A stretch of DNA of 64,000 nt from Brachynemurus nebulosus (Eukaryota; Arthropoda; Insecta; Neuroptera; Myrmeleontidae). The stretch covers positions 10,298,501 to 10,362,500 of the forward strand of contig JAPWDM010000012.1 in the NCBI GenBank assembly GCA_035578155.1, given 5' to 3'. Below the pieces are notes generated by a model, which did not search any database, was not told the origin of the DNA, and saw only the letters and a list, made by a program, of their open reading frames with translations. Within the stretch, counting starts at the first letter, position 1. Each line of letters starts with the position of its first letter. This document shows positions 57,576 through 64,000 of this stretch, piece after piece. The translations under genes and the position numbers were made by a program.

Positions 57576-58007
57576 GGGTCTATTGAATAAAAAGAAGTAT
57601 TCACTTTTACTTCATATTCTTTAAGTACTTACTTAAATAAAAACATAAGTGATTACTTAAAAGAAGAGTTTACTTACAGGAAATAAGTAAACTCAAATAA
57701 TTTCTAGTATTTACTAAGTGTGGAAGTATTTACTGATATAATTTCAATTAATACTTCTTTTTAGTTCAATAAAAACCAGTAATGACTTAAATCAATAAGT
57801 AACTTGGCGTTTGTTATAATTCTCTAAAATCAAGTGTTTACTTACAAGTAAAAGTTAATACTTATAATTTATAAATAGATACTTAAATGTTGAAATTTTT
57901 TTCCAGTGTTTTTGTTTTTAAGTAAAATGTATCTTTTATTCAAGTAAAATATTCTTTGCATAAGCAACTACTTAACAAGATTTTACTTTTTTTATTCAAT
58001 AGACCCC
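57576..58007. mobile_element. TA-flanked MITE with GGGTCTATTGAATAAAA ends
   Basis: GGGTCTATTGAATAAAAA and its complement (TTTTTTATTCAATAGACCCC) bound ~430 bp, each next to TA. The interior is dominated by AAGTA.TTACTT words (ACTTACTTA, TTTACTTA, AAGTAATTACTT-like), another word-iterated element. Confidence 0.75.
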
Positions 58008-58009
58008 TA

Positions 58010-58085
58010 GTCCCGGGTTTAAGTGGCGTCATGACAATGGCTGTAATAGCTGAATTTTCCACTCTGGAAATTCGCTGAAAATGTT
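58010..58085 (-). repeat. Fragment of the (TA)n dispersed repeat
   Basis: GGCTGTAATAGCTGAATTTT and GGAAATTCGCTGAAAA match 14815-14860 and, inverted, 42350-42390. Confidence 0.6.
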
Positions 58086-58639
58086 GGTGCTTATTTTTTT
58101 TTATATACGCTGCGATGTAATTGTATACATGTGTGTGATGTGACATTTTTATTGGGGTTAGAAGAGGAAATTCGCAGAAAATAAACACAAAATAAATATG
58201 TGAATTTGGTGTACACGTACAGCCCAGACAGGCCCGGGCGATCGAAGTGTGGGGGAGAACGGGGCGAGTGGTAAAGAAAGGATTTACAGTATTTTTTTGT
58301 ATATCTTTCCGTTTCTGGTGAAATTATTTATTTGATAAACATGTCAATTGTTTAAGGGAGTGGAGGGGGGCGTTCATCGATCGCAGTGGCAAATTTTCGA
58401 TCCGGTCAATAAATAAATAATATCCACGATTTTTTATTGCCGGGGGCGATACGAAGGAAATTTATAACCATCATTTTTAATCGTGCTTGTTTATTTTTTC
58501 ACTTTTTTCTGTTAAAGTGTTAATTTTTCTGTTAATCAAACGTTATACAGAGGGTCCATAAAATTCCGGAACAGCTGAAAATCTCAGTTAATATTGACTT
58601 TATCGAAAAATAACCCGGACAAAAGTTTCACCTTGAACA
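58086..58639. other. Nothing recognised
   Basis: Short GC-richer patches at 58220-58270 and 58355-58450, but no frame or repeat I can support. Confidence 0.45.
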
Positions 58640-59430
58640 TGACCAATACAAAGTTACAAACCATATTTAATAACAAATGAAAATTATTCACTACGCCGTT
58701 TTTTAAATATAATCTATAAACATCATTTTACAACGTTTTTAAAACACTTTTTCAACAATGCTTTTATATTGCTACAACATAAGCGCCCGGAAATTAACAA
58801 AAAACAAGTGGTATACAAATATAATAACTGAAGAATATTTAACACATTATTTAATTTTTGATAAAAGATAATTTTTTCGCTGAGCTATACTTTTGTACCT
58901 GACTATCTCGCACCAAATACCTTAAAGTAGTTGCTCTGAGATAGTCAGGTACAAAAGTATATCTCATTTTCTTTTATCAAAAATTATATACTGTATTAAT
59001 ATTTTTCAGTTATTATATTAGTATACCACTAGTTTTTTTGAATTTCCGCGCGCTTATGTTGTAGCAATTTAAAAGAATTAATTGTTGAAAGAGCGTTGTA
59101 AAAACGTTGTAAAATGATGTTTTTAAATTATATTTCAAAAACGGCGTAGCTAATAATTTTTATTTCTTATATTAAATATAGTTTGCAATTGTGTATTAAA
59201 TAACATATTAAATTTTTATCAAATTGCTTTGACACGTTTTCATTTTATTAAAAAAAAAATAGTTTTCCCATAAGAGCCTGTGTTAAAATTACAAAACTTA
59301 TCGTTTTTCTTAAAATTGGGATGGACAATTTTTTTCGGTAACGGCTCGTATTATTGGTACTGGATTAAATAAATATCTAGAGAAGTTTCGTTAAATTCCT
59401 TTGAAAAAATCGTTCTATCGACCAACAACC
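58640..59430. mobile_element. Two head-to-head copies of the GGTAGTTGGTC family
   Basis: A partial plus-strand copy ends CTATCTCGCACCAAATACC at TTAA 58922-58925. A full inverted copy runs 58926-59430 (from AGTAGTTGCTCTGAGATAGT to CGACCAACAACC) and ends at TTAA 59431-59434. They share the central TTAA. Confidence 0.7.
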
Positions 59431-59434
59431 TTAA

Positions 59435-60784
59435 GCATGTGGATGTAAAATTTTTTGTTCCCAAATCGAAAGACAAACAGATCGGATGAGATTATAAATC
59501 TTTCACGATTTTTCTCTCTGGCACCCTAAAAACAAGACTATAAGTTTATTTATTTGTATATTGTCAAATTTCTAATATTTGTATTTGTATTCATGTCTCT
59601 GATATTAAATTCTATACCGTTGTTCGTTATCAGCGTCGAAGAAACATAACGTATGTATGTTGCATATTTCGCCGGAATGGAGATCTGTCGGGGAATCCCA
59701 ATGGAAATAATTTGTGAACGGAATTTTGTCGAGAAAATTTACTATCCATTTTTATCGATAATAAAAAGAATATGTAATAAAGTTCAATATTTAACCTTCT
59801 AATCCATAAAATAAAATACGGATCTTGAATGCTGATTAGATCGGTCGGTCGTACATGACACGACAAAAATTGTGCACCACTCACACACAATGAATTTGTA
59901 TTGTACGGTGTGTATCAAACAAACGGGCAATTTTGTTTATAGGTGTCGTTAAGATGTGGTCAGTATATCGAAAGATTTAGGTACTCAACGTAAATCGAAA
60001 ATAGATTTGCCGTAGTATCCTGCATAACCTAGCAAAGTTAGCCGGATTTTCTTTGAAGGGAATAATCCTTCCGTCAGTCATAAAGGACTTATGTGTATTA
60101 AGTCCCATAACTTATGTGTATTAAGTCCCATAAGAATATTTTAGTTTTTTCATTTTTATCATAGGAAACAAAAATTAGGACAGATTTTTACAGCGAAGAA
60201 AATGGTACAAAACATTTCATTGGTCATTTCATTGTAGGTAAACACGATAAAAACAAAACAAAAATTTGTATTGGTAAATTTAACTGATTTCAGAACCATA
60301 GTAACAATGTATTAAATAATATAATTAATTATACTAATTTACTTTATTTGTTAAATAATTGTCTTACCATATTACACTTGAGTTTTATATTTTTTCTGAA
60401 TAAATTTGTATTTTCTACAACTCAAATTTCTTGCCTTAAAGCAATTTAACTCGAAGAACTGTCAACTAACAAAACGCTCTTCGAATTAAATTGCTAGGCA
60501 ACAAATTTTTGTTTAACAAACCTAAATTTATTCACAAAAATACAAACCTCTCGTGGAATAATACGTAATTAAAAAATAAAAAAAAAACGAGCATCGTAGC
60601 TAGATAAGATTAAACGCCTCACATGTTTTTTTTTTTTTAATTTTTCTCGAAAACTAATTTACATTGGATAATGATTTAACAACCTGTCTAATATGTTTTT
60701 TTTTTTTATTCTTTCAAACATTAATAAAAATTTTTGAATAAATTTAAATCTTGACAAAAAATTCATTTCAAATTAGTCTCATTC
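59435..60784. other. AT-rich, no gene recognised
   Basis: 60453-60540 resembles 11940-12030 (GAACTGTCAACTAACAAAA). No coding region is supported. Confidence 0.4.
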
Positions 60785-60960
60785 CCAGCGGGACCCGTTT
60801 TTTATTTCGAGTCCCGTTTTATCTTTTTATAACGGTCCCGTTTTAATTTTAATTAATAAAAATGAAAATTTAACGCTTCCAATCCCGCCAATTTTGTAAA
60901 AAGCATACTCGTCCCGCTGGGATACGGCAGGACCCGAGAAGACCCTTAAAACTCCCGGTT
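60785..60960. mobile_element. Possible small element with CCCGTTTT-iterated interior
   Basis: CCCAGCGGGACCCG near the left and CGTCCCGCTGGGA near the right are inverted. Between them GTCCCGTTTTA is repeated. The design is like 10313-10706. The exact ends and duplication were not resolved. Confidence 0.4.
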
Positions 60961-62090
60961 CAATTCCCATCTTTAATCTTAAGTTCAAGTCTCATTATAG
61001 CCACCTGATGTAATTTGGTAAACACATTTTTGAGTTTACTTACAATTAGTACAAATCCTTTTGTAACACCCTATACTTTTGAACATACACACATACACAC
61101 ATACTGATCATCTTCATTGAATTAATCACATCCTTATTTTCCTGCTCAATCTTTTGAGCAAAAAAAGGGAGAAGAGTGTGGGTAATTTTGATACATGTAT
61201 GTGATATTCAAAAAGGTAATTTGCCTTGGTACGGTGACTGACTACTAGGTGGCTGGCTTGGTCATATCTACAAAATTTATACATGACTAAGAACAAGATG
61301 ATATGCTACAGATATTAGTGGGTTTCACATAATGAAGATAAGGCAGATATCTACCTACGTTTATACGTACATACATAAAATTAAATTATTATATAATGCC
61401 GTAAATGTCTCGTTAAGGATAAAATATTAGAAAATTAGGCTTTACTATTATTATATTGATATATTCCAGCAGGGAAATGGTTGTACTGCTGGTATTTATA
61501 TTGGGTTGTTGCAAAGGAAATGTTGACTGATTGTATATTATCGACAATTTAGTGACGTTGTCAGGTACTAACAATTTTTTAGTGGTTTGAAAACCGTAAA
61601 TAAAATGATGGAATGATAAAATTGGAATCGAACTGTAGGTTTTCCAAGATCGTTTTCCTTCATTTTTACCAAAGTTAGTCATGTAAGATTACTAAAAAAA
61701 ACTTCTGTCGAATTATTCTAGTTTCTAGAAGATATTTTTTATTACTCATGCGGGAGAAGTACTAACTTGGCGCACACATTTCTGTACGCAAAATAGCTGT
61801 TTGCCCACTGTTATCTTCCCACATACTTTTTTGCGTGCGGAAAGTAACTTTCCACACGCAAATTGACAATAAAACATGCAAAATTTAATTAAAACACGCA
61901 AAGCCGCCTCTTGATTTTTCTTTTAATAAATATTTCATAATTATTTCTAAAGAAACCACCAACAAATTCAGAAAAAAAAGACGAACACTTAAAAATATTA
62001 TTTTAAAAAGTAATAAAAATGTCAAAAATAGTGATAATAATAGAAAAAAGTATGTCAAATTCGTAATAAAAAATAGTATATATGCAACTC
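60961..62090. other. No gene recognised
   Basis: TGCGTGCGGAAAGT and ACTTTCCACACGCA (61832-61860) form a 14-bp stem with one mismatch. The frames here look accidental. Confidence 0.4.
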
Positions 62091-62188
62091 GTGCGGGATT
62101 GTCGATTGCCCCACTCAAGCGAATGAGCGCACACACTACGTTCGTGCGCTCAACTTCGCTTTCGTGGGCAATCGACAATTTCCCGCAC
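62091..62188. repeat. 98-nt hairpin
   Basis: GTGCGGGATTGTCGATTGCC pairs with its complement at the far end, and GAGCGCAC/GTGCGCTC pair near the loop. Flanked by AATAGTATAT and its inverse, as is the hairpin at 62998-63096. Confidence 0.85.
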
Positions 62189-62997
62189 TTATTGCACAAT
62201 ATACTATTGTTATATATTGATAGAAAAAATGGAAAATTCCCAGCAAACTACCATAATTTAAGGTACCATCACAGTGTAGAATTTTTGAAAAATTAATTTT
62301 TTTTTTATCTTAAAGTACAGAGAGTTATGCATGTTCTCTTAAAATTTCAAATTGAAATTCGAATTATTACGGGCGCTACGACCACAGATCAACGTAGTCA
62401 GTCTAAATACAAAATTCTGGTGGATCGACTGGCGCCATTTGGCGGGATGTTATACCACTTTACATTCAGTCTTTCCACAACCAGTGAACGTATAAGACCA
62501 ATTGTTATCTCCACAGTATCACATTGTTGTTGAAACAATGATTTGAAACAATTTCGAGACAAACTTGAAACGCGTATGTCTCGAAATGCCCTTTTTAAAA
62601 ACGATACCCACTCTCAGAGGAAAAGATTCGAAACTATAGTTTTGAAATTTTGACAGAATATTCTTTATTCTATTCTCCATGTTCCTGTGGAAGCTTTTTT
62701 TTTCTTGAAATTTTCCTATTTTTTCACACGGAAAACTGTTGAAAAAAGGGCTAAATTTTTGTACTTTTTATTCAAACCGCCGCCATTTTTTCAAATTTAA
62801 AAAAAAAGCTCCCACAGAAACATGGCGGCTTACCTACAGATTGATAATCTATTTGATTTTTTTTGTCTTAGATGAAAACTGCGGCCGCAATCGTGGGCAC
62901 TAATAGCCGCCCTCTTTTAAAGACATTTTTTTCAAAATATTACAATAATTTTAAAAAATAAGTAAAAATGAATAAAAAATAGTATATTGTACAATAA

Positions 62998-63096
62998 GTG
63001 GGAAAAGAGGCTTATTTCTCACGAATATGAGTTTGTTGCGCGAGCTCGCAGGGCGAGTGCAACAATTCGTATGAGTGAGAAATAAGCTTTTCCCAC
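62998..63096. repeat. 99-nt hairpin
   Basis: GTGGGAAAAG(A)GGCTTATTTCTCAC pairs with GTGAGAAATAAGCTTTTCCCAC, and GTTGC/GCAAC closes the inner stem around a CGAGCTCGCAGGGCGAG loop. A short-loop relative is at 52517-52545. Confidence 0.85.
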
Positions 63097-63282
63097 GTAT
63101 TTTACACTATACTTTTTCTACGAGCACATTTTTTCTCGTAAAATTTAATATAAATAATTAAAATAAAATTTAAATAAGTAGTAAAAATTTTTTTAAATTT
63201 ATAATGTCAGTGCTAAGATGTTCAAATTTTTGCCAAAGCATACTTTGAAACTATGGAAACAATAATAAATAATTAACATACA

Positions 63283-63603
63283 TCTACTTAATAAATCTCT
63301 AACACTGACTGACTGACAGACAACGCACAGCCTAAACCGTTGTGTTTAGAAGAATGAAATTTTGCACAGAAATTCCCTATGTAACGTAGGTGAGCACTAA
63401 GAAAGGATTTTTGAAAATTCGTTCCCTAAGTGGGTTAAATACGGGATGAAAATTTGTATGAAAATACGTCATTTTTGAAGTTAGATATATAAAAATATGT
63501 TACTATGGCTATTAAAATAAATATCATTTTAATAAATCTTTAACACTAACTGATATCCTGAAATGTTGCCGATGGTAAATCCATCGGGTGGGTATATGAC
63601 TAG
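63283..63603 (+). mobile_element. Non-autonomous Helitron
   Basis: It starts TC (preceded by A), ends CTAG (followed by T), and has a perfect 7-bp stem CCGATGG-TAAAT-CCATCGG 12 nt before the 3' end. The related sequence at 52320-52345 (inverted family copy) has the uninterrupted site ACATACATATATGTATATTT, so both ends are fixed exactly. No duplication was made. All Helitron hallmarks are met. No Rep/helicase is encoded. Confidence 0.92.
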
Positions 63604-64000
63604 TATATGTATATTTTTAGTATTATTTCTATATACATATTATATATTAAACTAACGGAACAGCCTACTTTTTTTATTATATTAAGGCGTGGGAAATAAT
63701 TTCCCACTGTATTTCCTCACAGTGTGGGCAATTGTTAATTTTTACATATAGTTAGCCGTGCACAAAATGTTACTTTTAATATTAGGAGTAGAAAAAACAT
63801 TTTTGTATTGTTAAATAGTGGTATTAATTGTAAAATAGTAATTGTAATCCTATCTATCCGAAAAAAATTGCGAAAATTGACTATTTTCCGGCTGTGATGG
63901 TACCTTAAGCAGTCATCGTTATTCGAATCACTTCCACAAAGTTCGATTTGAGTTACTTTGATGACATCATCAAGTTTACAAAAATGTTTCAGTGTCTTAG

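Larger units (their letters stand above)
62262..63904. mobile_element. TTAA-flanked GGTACCATCACAG element with nested insert
   Basis: TTAA-GGTACCATCACAGTG on the left and CTGTGATGGTACC-TTAA on the right. Partial copies lie at 5587-6490. It contains GATTGCGGCCGCAG-type sequence, a hairpin (62998-63096) and a Helitron (63283-63603). No transposase. Confidence 0.8.

Overview
This window looks like AT-rich intergenic DNA from an arthropod, probably an insect. The evidence is indirect: Tc1/mariner-, hAT-, PIF/Harbinger- and piggyBac-type elements, jockey and RNase-H LINE fragments, Helitron ends, and a TATA + TCAGT initiator promoter style. I could not name the species. I recognise no conserved host gene. 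Almost everything I can support is mobile DNA, its decay products, or simple repeats. The order of insertions can be read at many loci from target-site duplications and, in two cases, from an empty site elsewhere in the window.

1-34 kb: a mosaic of non-autonomous elements, many nested. It includes TA-flanked elements (2202-2937, 8969-9520, 10075-11045, 12155-12876), TTAA-flanked elements (1592-3309, 30185-30809, 32846-33609), hAT-type elements with 8-bp duplications (8198-8364, 10313-10706), a hAT transposase remnant near 7.6-7.8 kb, a jockey-type RT remnant at 12.95-13.57 kb, a 5'-truncated RNase-H LINE at 15679-16289 with a perfect 14-bp duplication, and a HARBI1-like transposase remnant near 25.3 kb. 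A 928-bp TA-flanked element at 20567-21494 carries two tRNA-Thr(AGU)-like genes head to head. Two very clean hairpins lie at 17007-17186 and 28975-29163.

34-42 kb is the most interesting part. A 132-residue ORF at 34934-35332 has a clear core promoter. Upstream it has three perfect TGACGTCA palindromes, a duplicated ~120-bp block, AGATGGCG motifs and a CCTAAC-rich stretch. Then comes a near-perfect 4.4-kb palindrome (37596-42018). Each arm holds an intact 377-residue gene with an N-terminal C2H2 finger, an acidic body and the C-terminus GEGLYLRPYRRY. The two genes are transcribed away from the axis. Between them lies a ~900-bp minisatellite of 31-bp CACCAAA-type units whose orientation flips at the centre. 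Outer ends, stop codons, start codons and TATA boxes all share the midpoint 39807, so the flanks have no net length difference, but I saw three substitutions. The palindrome runs straight into a 100-N scaffold gap. My working hypothesis is two long terminal inverted repeats of a linear virus-like or Polinton-like element joined end to end, with the 132-aa gene possibly part of the same element. A hairpin-type assembly error is the main alternative.

42-64 kb: again a nested mosaic. It holds a hAT MITE with duplication (43135-43330), a piggyBac-type element inside a PIF/Harbinger-type element (45066-46668), a third long hairpin (52712-52895) containing a degenerate hammerhead-ribozyme-like motif, a hAT-like element with its own 31-bp minisatellite (53810-55105), and a TTAA-flanked element (62262-63904) with a diagnostic non-autonomous Helitron inside it (63283-63603).
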